DNA of 64,000 nucleotides from Alphaproteobacteria bacterium (GCA_009928665.1 SACF01000020.1:1-64000), one strand, 5' to 3'; shown: positions 53,912-63,855, counted from the stretch's first letter. Notes: a model not told the origin generated them from the letters alone. A program made the numbers and translations.

Positions 53912-53919
53912 CAAAAATA
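53912..53919 (-). promoter_or_regulatory. -7 box of pulA
   Basis: Plus-strand CAAAAATA reads TATTTTTG on the minus strand, 22 bases before the pulA start. No well-spaced -33 TTG. Confidence 0.5.
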
Positions 53920-53969
53920 ACAATAAAGATCAAGTTTACGGGTCAGACCCGGATCAGTAACCCTTACCG

Positions 53970-54001
53970 TTTGTGAAAAGTGCGTTTTTTTTGTATATTT
54001 G
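53970..54001 (+). promoter_or_regulatory. Promoter of the DUF6146-type gene
   Basis: TTTG at 53970-53973, 20 bases, TATATTTG at 53994-54001: complete Bacteroidota promoter, 35 bases before ATG 54037. Confidence 0.75.
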
Positions 54002-54036
54002 TCAGGATCATAAGGTTAAAACAAAAAAGGATTATC

Positions 54037-54456
54037 ATGAAACCGGTTATTTTCCTTGGTTTGGCAGTTCTTCTCCTGGGGGCCTGTACCACTGGTAAAC
54101 ATACATCAAAAACTTCAGCCAGCCTGATTCAAAGCAGCAAGGACAGCACGGAATATGAAGTTGTTATCCTGGATCAGGAGTTCGAACACTGGTATCTCAC
54201 GCAGTATACTCCTGCCAAAGATCATCTGAATGATTATTACCGGACAAAAAACCTGCTGGCCATTGCAAACTGGAATGATTATTATCTGACCGGTAAGTAC
54301 TCCCGGTTGATTGAGTTATACATCAATTATCATCCGGATACCGATTATGGTATTGAGGTAAACCGCAGGCTTTACTGGTATTTCACCTGGTTTTCGGAAA
54401 AGTACCGGATCCGGTTGTTCGGCGTTCCTTCTTCGGCGGCCTCCGGAACACTTTGA
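54037..54456 (+). CDS. DUF6146-type lipoprotein
   Basis: 139 residues from ATG 54037; the promoter at 53970-54001 excludes earlier starts. Lipobox LGAC (Cys17) after a short hydrophobic signal. The mature part has EYEVVILDQEFEHWYLTQY, HLNDYYRTKNLLAIANWNDYY and YGIEVNRRLYWYF, the pattern of DUF6146, a small lipoprotein family spread through Bacteroidota. Function unknown. Confidence 0.8.
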   Translation: MKPVIFLGLAVLLLGACTTGKHTSKTSASLIQSSKDSTEYEVVILDQEFEHWYLTQYTPAKDHLNDYYRTKNLLAIANWNDYYLTGKYSRLIELYINYHPDTDYGIEVNRRLYWYFTWFSEKYRIRLFGVPSSAASGTL

Positions 54457-54479
54457 TTTTGAATCTGTTTTTGTCAGAA

Positions 54480-54641
54480 TTACAAACGTCTGGCGACAAT
54501 TTTGTAAAGGTCGGCAGCAAGAATATTCTTTTTTGATTCACGCTGTACCAGAAAAATAGCCGTTCCAACCAGGATCATCAGGATCACTAAAAGTGCGATC
54601 AATGCCCGTAAAACATGGATGATGATCGGTGTTTTACCCAT
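54480..54641 (-). CDS. Small single-span membrane protein
   Basis: 53 residues starting MGKTPIIIHVLRAL, with one long hydrophobic helix (LIALLVILMILVGTAIFLV) and a basic cytoplasmic-type tail (QRESKKNILAADLYKIVARRL). A TATTTTAG on the minus strand near 54660 is close to a -7 box. It lies between two plus-strand genes. Small size makes it uncertain, but the composition is that of a real membrane peptide. Confidence 0.5.
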   Translation of the reverse strand: MGKTPIIIHVLRALIALLVILMILVGTAIFLVQRESKKNILAADLYKIVARRL

Positions 54642-54743
54642 CTTTAAATAAATTTCCTGACTAAAATACAAAACTTATAATAACTAATTGACATATCAGG
54701 ATAATACCGTGATTTTTAAACTTTCCAGGGTTCCTGAAAGTCG

Positions 54744-54751
54744 TACCTTTG
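54744..54751 (+). promoter_or_regulatory. -7 box touching the SGNH/PKD gene start
   Basis: TACCTTTG matches TAnnTTTG and ends four bases before ATG 54756, so the transcript would begin at or about the start codon. Confidence 0.5.
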
Positions 54752-54755
54752 CGTT

Positions 54756-56024
54756 ATGAAAAAGTTGCTCCTTTTGGGATTTATCCTGTATTTTTCATTG
54801 ACGGGATTCACCCAACCGGTAATCCGAAAAGCACTTTTTTTGGGTAACAGCTATACTTATGTAAACGATCTTCCGGGGCTGATTGCTTCACTTGCTCACG
54901 CGGCAGGTGATTCGCTGGTTCACGATGACAATTGCCCGGGTGGCTACACGCTGGGCTGGAATCCTATCGCCCATGCGACAGATCCCGTCAGCCTGTCCAA
55001 GATCGCCTCCGGCGACTGGGACTTCGTGGTACTGCAGGAGCAGAGTCAGATCCCTTCGATACCCGTACTGCGTGACAGTTGCATGATACCTGCTTGTTTA
55101 GTATTACGCGACAGCGCTATTTCCGGCGACAAATGTGGCCGTTTGCTCTTCTTTCTCACCTGGGGCAGGCGTTTGGGGGGTATCCAGTGTTTTACTCCCG
55201 ATTATTGCAGTGTACCATTCGCAAATTATTTCCAGATGCAGGATTCGCTGACCCGAGCTTATAAATTAACTGCCGATACTACCGACAGCGGGATTGCGCC
55301 GGTGGGAGAAGCATGGCGTAAAGTCATTCAGAATTCAGGAATCGTTTTACATGCCGGCGATGGTTCGCATCCGAACCTGAATGGCAGCTATCTTGCTGCC
55401 TGCGTATTTTATGCCGTTTTGTTTCACAAATCACCGGTGGGCTTATCGTTCACGGCAGGACTGCAGCCCGACACAGCCCTGTATCTTCAACAGTCAGCCG
55501 ACAGCGTGGTTTTCGGTAATCCGGGCGTATGGAACTTATGGGGCAATGAGCCACAGGCCTCCTTTAACTACTTTGTCGCTGAGGATTCACTTTTTACTGA
55601 AAATCTGAGCCAGAATACCAATACCTGGTTTTGGGATTTTGGCGATGGCTTCACCGCTGAAGAATATGAACCGATTCATTGTTATGCGGATGCCGGAGTC
55701 TATTCCGTCACCCTGCAGGCATGTGATCGTTGCATTTGTGATTCCATAACACATGAGGTGACCGTAGTTGTTTCGGGGGATGGAAACCATCACACGGAGA
55801 AGAGCAGTTTAACGTTTCTCAGGGCTGATCAGGGAATCATGAATATATTGAATCATACCGGCGACGGGGTGTTAACGCTGTTTGATGCGGCGGGAAGAAT
55901 GGTGAAACAGGTGCGGATCCAATTCGGTATGAAAGTGATCGTTGCGCTCGCACCCGGATTCTATTGCTGGACTTTTGAACGGGTTAGAGAAAAATCTGAA
56001 AATGGAAAAACTATTTTTTGGTAG
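54756..56024 (+). CDS. SGNH-hydrolase-like protein with PKD and T9SS domains
   Basis: 422 residues. Signal peptide (MKKLLLLGFILYFSLTGFTQ). Residues 25-245 are SGNH-like: KALFLGNSYTYVNDLPGLI (nucleophile-like Ser in GNSYT), DFVVLQEQSQIPS and DGSHPNLNGSYLA (Asp-x-x-His). Residues about 265-345 are a PKD domain (TWFWDFGDGFTAEEYEPIH). The end (LTLFDAAGRMVKQVRI) is a type IX secretion C-terminal domain. It is probably an exported esterase or carbohydrate deacetylase; substrate unknown. Confidence 0.8.
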   Translation: MKKLLLLGFILYFSLTGFTQPVIRKALFLGNSYTYVNDLPGLIASLAHAAGDSLVHDDNCPGGYTLGWNPIAHATDPVSLSKIASGDWDFVVLQEQSQIPSIPVLRDSCMIPACLVLRDSAISGDKCGRLLFFLTWGRRLGGIQCFTPDYCSVPFANYFQMQDSLTRAYKLTADTTDSGIAPVGEAWRKVIQNSGIVLHAGDGSHPNLNGSYLAACVFYAVLFHKSPVGLSFTAGLQPDTALYLQQSADSVVFGNPGVWNLWGNEPQASFNYFVAEDSLFTENLSQNTNTWFWDFGDGFTAEEYEPIHCYADAGVYSVTLQACDRCICDSITHEVTVVVSGDGNHHTEKSSLTFLRADQGIMNILNHTGDGVLTLFDAAGRMVKQVRIQFGMKVIVALAPGFYCWTFERVREKSENGKTIFW

Positions 56025-56085
56025 GGAATCCTGTGACAGTAATATGACATGACATTTAACTTGTAAACTATTTAAAAACTCTACT

Positions 56086-58083
56086 ATGCTGCGAAATGTA
56101 ATTATCGGATTGGCTTTCTGCCTGATGGGCACCGGAATGATTGTCGGACAGGAATTGAATTTCCCCGGTGGCGCGATGATGTGCTCCCAAAAGAAATCGA
56201 ACGGAACAAACGGAATCAAACGTCAGGAAATTATCGACCAGGCGCCCTCACGGACGTTTGACGTACTGAAATACACCCTTGACTTCCATCTTTATTCTTG
56301 CTATTCATCGCCTTATCCAAGGAATTACAAAGGGATCTGTAGCATCCGTTTTAGAGTTGATTCTACCTTGAACCAGATCACCCTCAATGCAAACAACTAT
56401 TCCATTATTATCGATTCCGTAAAACTGGCTGGAGTTTCTTTCAGTCATAATTCCAATCTCCTGGCCATCCAGCTTGACAAGACCTACTACCCTGGCGACA
56501 CGGCCGTTGTGAAGGTTTATTACCAGCACAAGAACGTGGTGGACTACGGTTTCTACAACAATAACGGGATGGCATATACCGACAGTGAACCCGAGGGAGC
56601 GCGGAAGTGGATGCCCTGCAAGGACCATCCGTCGGACAAAGCGCAGTGCGATATCACCGCCAGGGTAAAATCAAACGTGCGGCTGGGGTCGAACGGCCGG
56701 CTGGCCGATTCGACGCTGACCGGCGATACCCTGGTCTATCATTGGATCTCCGATAACCCGGTAGCCACTTATCTTATGGCGTTTGCTTCGAAGGTAAATT
56801 ACCGGATGCACACGCGTTACTGGCATAAGTTGTCGAATCCCGCCGACAGTATTCCGTGCCTGTACTATTTCAACCAGGGTGAAAATCCTTCGCTCGTAGA
56901 GGAGTTGATTCCTGAGATGGCCGATTGGTATTCGCAGCATTATGTGGAATATCCGTTTGAGAAGATCGGATTTGCCGCCCTCGATAACCAGTTTTCCTGG
57001 GGAGGGATGGAAAACCAAACCCTGATCACCATTTGTCCGGGTTGCTGGGGAGAAGGACTTGCGGCCCATGAGTTCTCCCATCACTGGTTTGGTGACCTGG
57101 TCACCTGCCAGACCTGGGCCGATATCTGGCTCAACGAAGGGTTGGGTACCTGGTCGGAAGCCTTCTGGGCTGAGAAAAACGGGGGATTTCCGCTGTACAA
57201 GGCGCTGATCGATCAGAATGCGCTCTATTATCTTCAGTACAATCCAGGCTGGGCCATCTCGCTGCCATCGTGGGCCGTTTACACTCCCTCTGACGATACC
57301 CTGTTCGATTACGCGATCACCTACACGAAAGGAGCCTGTGTGAGCCACATGCTGCGTTATGTTCTGGGTGATTCCCTGTTTTTCCTGACTCTGCAATCCT
57401 ACCTTTCCGATCCTGATCTGAAGTTTCAATCTGCTACCATTTCCGACTTCATCGAACAGGTAAACAGTGTGACCGGAACGGATTACGGCTGGTTCTTTGA
57501 TCAGTGGATCTATCAGCCCAACCACCCGGTTTATGAGAACACCTATAATTTTGAAGACCTGGGATCGGGCCAGTGGAAGGTCAATTTTTTCATGAAGCAG
57601 GTTCAGAACAATGCCCCGTTCTTCAGGATGCCGGTTGAGGTGAAGTTCGGATTTGCCGACGACACCGATACGACCATCCGGGTGATGAATGAGGTGAATT
57701 TCCAGCAATTCACATGGATTTTCGACAAGCAACCCGTCTATTTGGTGTTCGATCCTTCGAACCAGATCGTCTTAAAAGGAGGAAGCACATTGGTTTCGGC
57801 TTCCGAAGACATTTCGGATAATGGTTTGTCGGCCATCCGATGCACACCAAATCCCGCTGACGGAAGTTCATCCCTGCAGTTCCTGCTTGACGAACCTGCT
57901 ATGGTTACCGTGGCGTTTTCTGATGTTTATGGCCGGGTACTCTGGAGTTCACAGCCCGAATTCAGGTCGCGCGGGAGCCAGAATATCACCCTGGATCTCT
58001 CCAACTTCAGCTCTGGTCTCTACCTGTGTAAAATAACTGCCGGAAAACACGCTGCACAACTGAAACTGGTTATCCGTCATTAG
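56086..58083 (+). CDS. M1-family metallopeptidase with T9SS domain
   Basis: 665 residues. Signal peptide (MLRNVIIGLAFCLMGTGMIVGQ). The N-terminal beta domain (about 45-240) is followed by the M1 catalytic domain with SWGGMENQT (GxMEN exopeptidase motif, here GGMEN) and AAHEFSHHWFGDL with WLNEGLGTWSE (HExxH and the downstream Glu). The last 80 residues (RCTPNPADGSSSLQFLL ... LYLCKITAGKHAAQL) are a type IX secretion C-terminal domain. It should be an exported zinc aminopeptidase. Confidence 0.92.
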   Translation: MLRNVIIGLAFCLMGTGMIVGQELNFPGGAMMCSQKKSNGTNGIKRQEIIDQAPSRTFDVLKYTLDFHLYSCYSSPYPRNYKGICSIRFRVDSTLNQITLNANNYSIIIDSVKLAGVSFSHNSNLLAIQLDKTYYPGDTAVVKVYYQHKNVVDYGFYNNNGMAYTDSEPEGARKWMPCKDHPSDKAQCDITARVKSNVRLGSNGRLADSTLTGDTLVYHWISDNPVATYLMAFASKVNYRMHTRYWHKLSNPADSIPCLYYFNQGENPSLVEELIPEMADWYSQHYVEYPFEKIGFAALDNQFSWGGMENQTLITICPGCWGEGLAAHEFSHHWFGDLVTCQTWADIWLNEGLGTWSEAFWAEKNGGFPLYKALIDQNALYYLQYNPGWAISLPSWAVYTPSDDTLFDYAITYTKGACVSHMLRYVLGDSLFFLTLQSYLSDPDLKFQSATISDFIEQVNSVTGTDYGWFFDQWIYQPNHPVYENTYNFEDLGSGQWKVNFFMKQVQNNAPFFRMPVEVKFGFADDTDTTIRVMNEVNFQQFTWIFDKQPVYLVFDPSNQIVLKGGSTLVSASEDISDNGLSAIRCTPNPADGSSSLQFLLDEPAMVTVAFSDVYGRVLWSSQPEFRSRGSQNITLDLSNFSSGLYLCKITAGKHAAQLKLVIRH

Positions 58084-58120
58084 GCGATTATCCGGTAATA
58101 CCCTTTTTAAGCCCACTTCA

Positions 58121-59374
58121 TTACTGAATGGTGATATTCTTCACCCGGTCGGGCGTAATGGTATCGTTTTGATAAATTTCGATGGTTGCGCTTGCCGGTG
58201 GCCAGTAATTAAATCCAAGCGGCAGGGTAATGATGGTATTCTGCAGCGTTGAACGGAGAGTCATTCCCGAAGAATTTATCTGAATCACCTGCCATCCGTG
58301 GCCGGGTGGCGAAACTGCATAACTTCCCGATAGGATTTTGAATTTAACGGTGAGAACCGAATCAAAAGGAACGATGGCGGCCACACAGTAGTTGCGGTTC
58401 GATCCGTAAACAAAGGTGTTCAGGTTCAAGAAATTCATTGTCCATGCCGTGGTATCGCCCTGAAACTCTATATACGGCGAAGCTTTTTCGGGATAGATGA
58501 AATCCGTGTAAACGGTTTCAGAAAGATGTTTCTGGATGATGTCGACATATTTTTCGAAATCAGGGATCGTAACTGTCAGACCGAGATCTGCATAGCGTTT
58601 CTCCAGGTTTTGTCTGATCTTTATGAGGTTTGCCCGGGAGATGTTGTGTAGCAGGGTATCCTTGACCTTTTGACTCCCAATGACGCCATCCTCCTTAATA
58701 TCAAAACTCATGGTCGATAAAAGCTGGGTCAATTCTGCTGTGAGCGAGGGTATCTCCATCAAAAAGGTGGTGTACCGCTGAACCACGACCGAAACGGCAA
58801 GCAGTGTTGCATTCAGTTCGCTGTTCTGGGTAATATCTGCCTTTTCGAAGTCGGTTGACCCTGCGGGGAGGGTAATCCCGAAGAAAGCGAGCAGTTCGGT
58901 CTGCGCCTGCGCTTTTGCCTGTTGAAAGGGGATTCCATCCGAACTCAGTTTCATGATCCGCTCTTTGATCAGGTGGGTCATGACATTTATATTAATCCGG
59001 GATGATCCCGACTGTTCAGTCAGGGCCTGCAGCGTTAAAGGGGCCGCGGATAATTCGCCATACAATTCATTGAAATAAAACCCATTGGCAGTAAATAAGG
59101 CATGTGTTGATCCGAGTACAATGTTCGGTATCTCAAAATCGCCCGCGTTGGTCAGTATAGAGGCGGTGAAGGAAGAACCTGTTTGACCAAGATTCTCGTT
59201 GAGTTCATGTAATGTTATCGTGGTACCGGTGATGAAGGGACCCTTCTGTACGTTCCCGGTCAGGGAAACAGGCGACGGATCGTTCCCGTTGTCGTTTTCC
59301 GGATCATCCTTTTTGCAGGAAATCACTGCCAGTATAAGGACCATGATTAATATCCGAAGAAAATATGTTTTCAT
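58121..59374 (-). CDS. Hypothetical lipoprotein
   Basis: 417 residues. Lipobox VISC (Cys20) is followed by the KKDDPEND tail typical of Bacteroidota surface lipoproteins. After a beta-type domain (LTGNVQKGPFITGTTITLHE, carboxypeptidase-regulatory-like) come helices at about 110-260 (IKERIMKLSSDGIPFQQAKA) and a C-terminal beta part. I do not recognise the family. It may be a surface-exposed structural protein. No partner genes. Confidence 0.65.
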   Translation of the reverse strand: MKTYFLRILIMVLILAVISCKKDDPENDNGNDPSPVSLTGNVQKGPFITGTTITLHELNENLGQTGSSFTASILTNAGDFEIPNIVLGSTHALFTANGFYFNELYGELSAAPLTLQALTEQSGSSRININVMTHLIKERIMKLSSDGIPFQQAKAQAQTELLAFFGITLPAGSTDFEKADITQNSELNATLLAVSVVVQRYTTFLMEIPSLTAELTQLLSTMSFDIKEDGVIGSQKVKDTLLHNISRANLIKIRQNLEKRYADLGLTVTIPDFEKYVDIIQKHLSETVYTDFIYPEKASPYIEFQGDTTAWTMNFLNLNTFVYGSNRNYCVAAIVPFDSVLTVKFKILSGSYAVSPPGHGWQVIQINSSGMTLRSTLQNTIITLPLGFNYWPPASATIEIYQNDTITPDRVKNITIQ

Positions 59375-59380
59375 AATTTA

Positions 59381-59388
59381 TATATTTG
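59381..59388 (+). promoter_or_regulatory. Possible -7 box for the 59499 gene
   Basis: TATATTTG matches TAnnTTTG but lies 110 bases before ATG 59499, just outside the start of the opposite-strand lipoprotein gene. Confidence 0.35.
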
Positions 59389-59498
59389 AAGATCTCATAA
59401 AATTAATATATTTTTACACATTCGGGCATTCATAATTCATCATTATTTCTTGAAGTTCTTTGTTATCCAAATTTCGCTTTATATTTTTTGATATCAAG

Positions 59499-59981
59499 AT
59501 GTTAAGATTTTTAGATATTCTGCGAATTGTAATCGTTTGCCTTGCTTTTTTTATCGGGTACAGCATTGGATTTGCAAAAGAGTATGATCCCATCGCGCAG
59601 TTGCATTTCATGATACCGGTAATCATTACCGCCATAGCCGGGTTATCGGGACTCGAGGGATTGTTCTTCGGTAAGGAGGCTGCGGCGCTGAAAGGATATG
59701 AAACCGGCAGCAATTACCAGCGCCAATCTGCAATAGCCATGTTGTCGTATGCGGTCATATCGCTGGTGGTTTGGTTTTATGACTGGGGGATCAGGGCAGA
59801 ACTCACCATCCTCTTTGCCTTTATTTTCTTTTTCTTTTTTTCGGGGGTGAACCACGCGGTCGATGCCATCAAACGGAAAAATTACAGATGGCAGAACATC
59901 AACCGCCCGTTCATTGTTATACTTTTGATTCTGGGATTGGTTTACCCGGTGGTGATGGCATTAAAAAACATGGAATTCTAA
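59499..59981 (+). CDS. Four-helix membrane protein
   Basis: 160 residues from ATG 59499 (MLRFLDILRIVIVCLAFFIG). Four hydrophobic helices: 9-25, about 40-55 (FMIPVIITAIAGLSGL), about 85-125 in two parts (SAIAMLSYAVISLVVWFYD; ELTILFAFIFFFFF) and the last near 140-155 (FIVILLILGLVYPVVMAL). Loops are short and partly charged. Family not recognised beyond small Bacteroidota membrane proteins. It stands alone. Confidence 0.65.
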   Translation: MLRFLDILRIVIVCLAFFIGYSIGFAKEYDPIAQLHFMIPVIITAIAGLSGLEGLFFGKEAAALKGYETGSNYQRQSAIAMLSYAVISLVVWFYDWGIRAELTILFAFIFFFFFSGVNHAVDAIKRKNYRWQNINRPFIVILLILGLVYPVVMALKNMEF

Positions 59982-60067
59982 CGGAAATGGTTTCCTGCAA
60001 TATAAAATCTTATCCATAACCAAATTTATAACTTGGTAAAACAACAAACCCACAATCACAAAAAGCC

Positions 60068-60892
60068 ATGAAAAAAAAGATTCTTTGCATCATCCTGATT
60101 TCGCTCGTGGGATGGAACATGACCCACGCGCAGAAATTTTACGCCCGTGCAGGCGTCGGCGGAGGCATCAGCACCTCGGCAAGTCTCGACCTGATTTATA
60201 AATACGAAACCGACGGCACCTCCTCTTTCCTGTCGGTCGTCCCGGTCGGGATTGGCAACGGGGTCAACGGCAACCTCTCTTTCGGGTACCTGTTCAACAA
60301 ATATTTAGGCGTGGATCTGACCGTTAATGGATTTATGGGTTTCCCGACCGGAAGCGATTCGGTATCAAGCCTGCTCGGATCATCCAGATCGGAAGTGAAG
60401 ATTGCCGGAGACCTGATCAGTTTTATCCCGGGGATCGTCATCACGGCGGGGTTGGAAAAGGTAAATCCTTATGCCCGCTTTGGATTAGTCATTGGAGCCT
60501 TCCCGATGTTGTTCCAACGTTATACAACGGAAAATCCGACTGTGAATCCTCCGCAGAGCGCCAAGTTGACCAATGGTTTTTACGGTGGAGTTGCGCTTGG
60601 GTATTCGGCTGCCGGCGGCTGCGACTTCAACCTCAGCAAACTCATCAACCTCTTTGTTGAACTCTCTTTTTCGCATGCAACCTGGTCGCCCAACTACAGC
60701 GAAGTCATCGAATACACCGTTAACGGTGAAGACCGGCTATCGACGCTGACGCCCTATCAAAAGAAGACGGAGTATGTGGATAAAATCCAGTTTAATGTAG
60801 ATCCTTCACAAGATAATCCCCGGAAAGCGCTTCGTCAGACTTTTCCCTTCAGCACTTTTGCGGTGAATTTCGGAGTAAAATTCAAATTCTGA
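60068..60892 (+). CDS. Outer-membrane beta-barrel protein
   Basis: 274 residues. Signal peptide (MKKKILCIILISLVGWNMTHAQ). Glycine-rich beta strands follow (FYARAGVGGGISTSASLDLIY, NLSFGYLFNKYLGVDLTVNG, GVALGYSAAGGCDFNLSKLI) and the C-terminus ends FAVNFGVKFKF, with the terminal Phe of outer-membrane barrels. Probably an OmpA-like or porin-family barrel of about 12 strands. No partner in an operon. Confidence 0.8.
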   Translation: MKKKILCIILISLVGWNMTHAQKFYARAGVGGGISTSASLDLIYKYETDGTSSFLSVVPVGIGNGVNGNLSFGYLFNKYLGVDLTVNGFMGFPTGSDSVSSLLGSSRSEVKIAGDLISFIPGIVITAGLEKVNPYARFGLVIGAFPMLFQRYTTENPTVNPPQSAKLTNGFYGGVALGYSAAGGCDFNLSKLINLFVELSFSHATWSPNYSEVIEYTVNGEDRLSTLTPYQKKTEYVDKIQFNVDPSQDNPRKALRQTFPFSTFAVNFGVKFKF

Positions 60893-61000
60893 ACTTCCTG
60901 ACCGGGACAGGATACTGACCGCTGTTCGCTGACTTAACGTCGCCCCCCGGGAAATCGGAAGATGGGTAGGCATTGAAGCATGTACTTCAAAGTCATGTGA

Positions 61001-61032
61001 TTGACTTCATGCGTTTTTGTATTGTATATTTG
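61001..61032 (+). promoter_or_regulatory. Promoter of the large hybrid kinase
   Basis: TTG at 61001-61003, 21 bases, TATATTTG at 61025-61032: complete Bacteroidota promoter, 18 bases before ATG 61051. Confidence 0.75.
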
Positions 61033-61050
61033 ATTTTCAAAACCTGACCT

Positions 61051-63855
61051 ATGAACAATCTCCTACATGATGAGGGGCCCCGGTTCAGGAAATCAAACCG
61101 GTTTGCAGTTGCGTTAGCCTGGCTGGTTATTCTTATCGGACTTATATCGTTGACCGGATGGATAAGCGGGACGATGTGGTTAACCCGGTTTGCAGATACC
61201 CAGGTTCCGATTGCCCCTATAACGATCTTCCTGTTTGTCATATGCAGTCTGGCGCTTCTTGCACTGATCCGTTTTCAAAAAACCAACAAAAACCGTATCC
61301 TGTTCCTGCTGCCTGCCTCCCTGGTTGTTCTCCTTTCAGGATTTCTGGCTATTGCACGAATAATGGATCTCCCGACAGGATTGGAACATTTCTTTAACTT
61401 TCCGCAAGATGACCTTCCGTTCATGATAGAGCATATTTCGCTGGTCACGGCATTGATATTTGTAATTTCAGGCAGTATATTTCTCCTCTCCGCATCAAAA
61501 AGCAAGACCTGGCAAACCGTACGTGTTATACTTAACCTGGTGATGCTGATCGCAAGCGCCATTTTGTTTATGGGATACATGTATGGCGCACCGTTTTATT
61601 ACCAGGGCGACTTCATACCGCCATCGGCGCTCGCTACCGGGATGTTCCTGATGATATTCCTCGGACTGATTACCACCGCCGATAAAGAGACCTATATTGT
61701 GCGGCGAATTCAAAGCGGCTCGATCAGGGCACGGTTGTTTAAATTATTTCTTCCTGTGACCCTGGCGCTGATATTTTTAGAGGATTTTATCACCATCAGA
61801 ATATTGCCAATCCTGGGCACCCACCCGGTTTATACCGTGCTTGTCCTGGAGCTGATCTTTATCTCTGTTGCCGGTTATCTTTTTTATTGGATCGCCCGGA
61901 ATTTCGGTAACTCCCTCGACCTTGCCAACCGGGAATTGCAGAAGACCAATGAGTTGCTTAATGCCATTCTGGATTCAATACCGGTTCGCATATTCTGGAA
62001 AAATTCCGATTCAGTTTATGTCGGTTGCAATAAGTCGTTTGCAGAGGATGCCGGGTTTTCAAGCCCCGATGATATTATCGGGAAGGACGACCTGTCGCTT
62101 CCCTGGAGTGCGGAAGCCGGGAACTACCGGAATGATGACTGTTCGGTAATTGAATCGGGTGAATCAAAGCTCCTGTATGAAGAACAAAAAACCGGGCCCG
62201 GCGGACTTAACAATTATCTGTTAACCAGTAAAGTCCCTTTAAAGGACGATGCAGGTAAGATAGTCGGGGTTTTGGGAAGTTACCTGGATATTTCAGAACG
62301 TAAGCATGTTGAAAATGCATTGAAAGAGAACGAGATCAGACTTAGAAAACTGTCGATGCATGTTCCGGGTATGATCTACCAGTTCCTGCGACGGCTCGAT
62401 GGATCTTTCTGTGTTCCGTTCACAACCATTGCCATACATGAAATATTTGGTTGCTCGCCGGAGGATGTCCGGGATGATTTTTCACCCATCGCAAAGGTCA
62501 TTCTTCCTGAGGACCTTCCCCATGTTGTCGGTTCCATTGAATTATCGGCTGAAACCCTGACTCCCTGGCAGTGTGAATACCGGGTAAAGGTTCCGGGAAA
62601 GGAGCCCCGGTGGATGTTCGGACAATCAACGCCGGAGAAGCTGGCTGATGGTACGATCCTGTGGCATGGATTCAATACCGACATCACCGAAAGAAAAAGG
62701 ATTGAATCGGAGATCATCCGGGCAAAAGAGGCTGCCGAAGAAAGCAACAGGTTGAAATCGGCATTTCTTGCCAACATGAGCCACGAGATCCGGACTCCCA
62801 TGAATGGGATCCTCGGCTTTACCAACCTGCTTTCTGAGCCGGATCTGACCGGGGAAGAGAAGGACCGATATATCGATATTATTCACAAAAGCGGACAAAG
62901 GATGTTGAGTACCCTCAACGATATTATTGAAGTGTCGATGATTGAGACGGGACAATTGAGTCTGCTGATATCAGAAATGAATACGTACGAAACGATGGTT
63001 GAGCTGTGCAACTTCCTGCGGCCAGAAGCCGAGAAAAAGGGGCTCCTGTTCCAAGTTGAGGCTGAACCGGACGGTTCGGTGGTTCATACCGACAAGGGAA
63101 AATTCACCTCCATCGTAACCAATCTGATCAAGAATGCCATAAAATACACCGACAGCGGCTTCATCCATGTAAAATTGATCGTGACAGTGGAACAACTGAA
63201 ATTCAGCGTCAAAGATTCAGGTATCGGGATTCCGGAGAATATGCTTGAAGCTATTTTTAACCGTTTTGAGCAGGTAGATCCTGATCCTTCGAGGATTTAT
63301 GAAGGTTCCGGTCTCGGACTTTCAATCTCCAAATCCTACGCAGAATTCCTGGGTGGAACCATTCAGGTTGAATCCGCTCCGGGCAAAGGGTCGACTTTTA
63401 TCGTCACATTGCCGACCGGATCAAAAGCGCCTTCAAAACCGGCAATGGCAATGGAACAGCCGATCGGGGAAGCCGATCCCGTTGATGGTCAGAAAGTCAA
63501 CATCCTGGTGGTTGAAGATGATCCGACATCCATTGAGTATCTCCGGATCATCCTGAAAGGAATTGCCCGGGAACTCCATTTTGCCGAAACCGGCCGGGAA
63601 GCGGTTAAGATGGCATCAGAACATCCAAACCTTGATGTGATCCTCATGGACATCCGGATTCCCGGGGGTGACGGGTATGAAACGACCCGTGCGATAAGGG
63701 CATTCAATTCCCAAGTGGTTATCATCGCGCAAACGGCTCATGCCGCGCATAGTGACCGTCAAAGATCCCTTGAAGCAGGATGCAACGATCACATTGCGAA
63801 GCCGGTCAGGAAGGATGATTTACTCCGGGTGATCCGGGAACACATCAAAAACTGA
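61051..63855 (+). CDS. Hybrid histidine kinase with PAS domains and receiver
   Basis: 934 residues. About eight membrane helices lie in residues 20-285 (VALAWLVILIGLISLTGWI ... LVLELIFISVAGYLFYWIA). Two PAS/PAC domains follow (about 300-425, 430-560; GSYLDISERKHVE, GFNTDITERKRIE). The kinase has [17 protein letters not shown] (phosphoacceptor His), NLIKNAIKYTDSG, DSGIGIPEN and GSGLGLSISKSY. The C-terminal receiver has ILVVEDDPTSIEY and VILMDIRIPGGDG (Asp). Its receiver tail (LEAGCNDHIAKPVRKDDL) is close in text to that of the 32319-34826 kinase, suggesting paralogs. Confidence 0.92.
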   Translation: MNNLLHDEGPRFRKSNRFAVALAWLVILIGLISLTGWISGTMWLTRFADTQVPIAPITIFLFVICSLALLALIRFQKTNKNRILFLLPASLVVLLSGFLAIARIMDLPTGLEHFFNFPQDDLPFMIEHISLVTALIFVISGSIFLLSASKSKTWQTVRVILNLVMLIASAILFMGYMYGAPFYYQGDFIPPSALATGMFLMIFLGLITTADKETYIVRRIQSGSIRARLFKLFLPVTLALIFLEDFITIRILPILGTHPVYTVLVLELIFISVAGYLFYWIARNFGNSLDLANRELQKTNELLNAILDSIPVRIFWKNSDSVYVGCNKSFAEDAGFSSPDDIIGKDDLSLPWSAEAGNYRNDDCSVIESGESKLLYEEQKTGPGGLNNYLLTSKVPLKDDAGKIVGVLGSYLDISERKHVENALKENEIRLRKLSMHVPGMIYQFLRRLDGSFCVPFTTIAIHEIFGCSPEDVRDDFSPIAKVILPEDLPHVVGSIELSAETLTPWQCEYRVKVPGKEPRWMFGQSTPEKLADGTILWHGFNTDITERKRIESEIIRAKEAAEESNRLKSAFLANMSHEIRTPMNGILGFTNLLSEPDLTGEEKDRYIDIIHKSGQRMLSTLNDIIEVSMIETGQLSLLISEMNTYETMVELCNFLRPEAEKKGLLFQVEAEPDGSVVHTDKGKFTSIVTNLIKNAIKYTDSGFIHVKLIVTVEQLKFSVKDSGIGIPENMLEAIFNRFEQVDPDPSRIYEGSGLGLSISKSYAEFLGGTIQVESAPGKGSTFIVTLPTGSKAPSKPAMAMEQPIGEADPVDGQKVNILVVEDDPTSIEYLRIILKGIARELHFAETGREAVKMASEHPNLDVILMDIRIPGGDGYETTRAIRAFNSQVVIIAQTAHAAHSDRQRSLEAGCNDHIAKPVRKDDLLRVIREHIKN

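Noticed and set aside
56671..57732. 353-codon frame opposite the M1 peptidase gene
   Set aside because: Antisense shadow of a gene with all catalytic motifs; no start context or domain.
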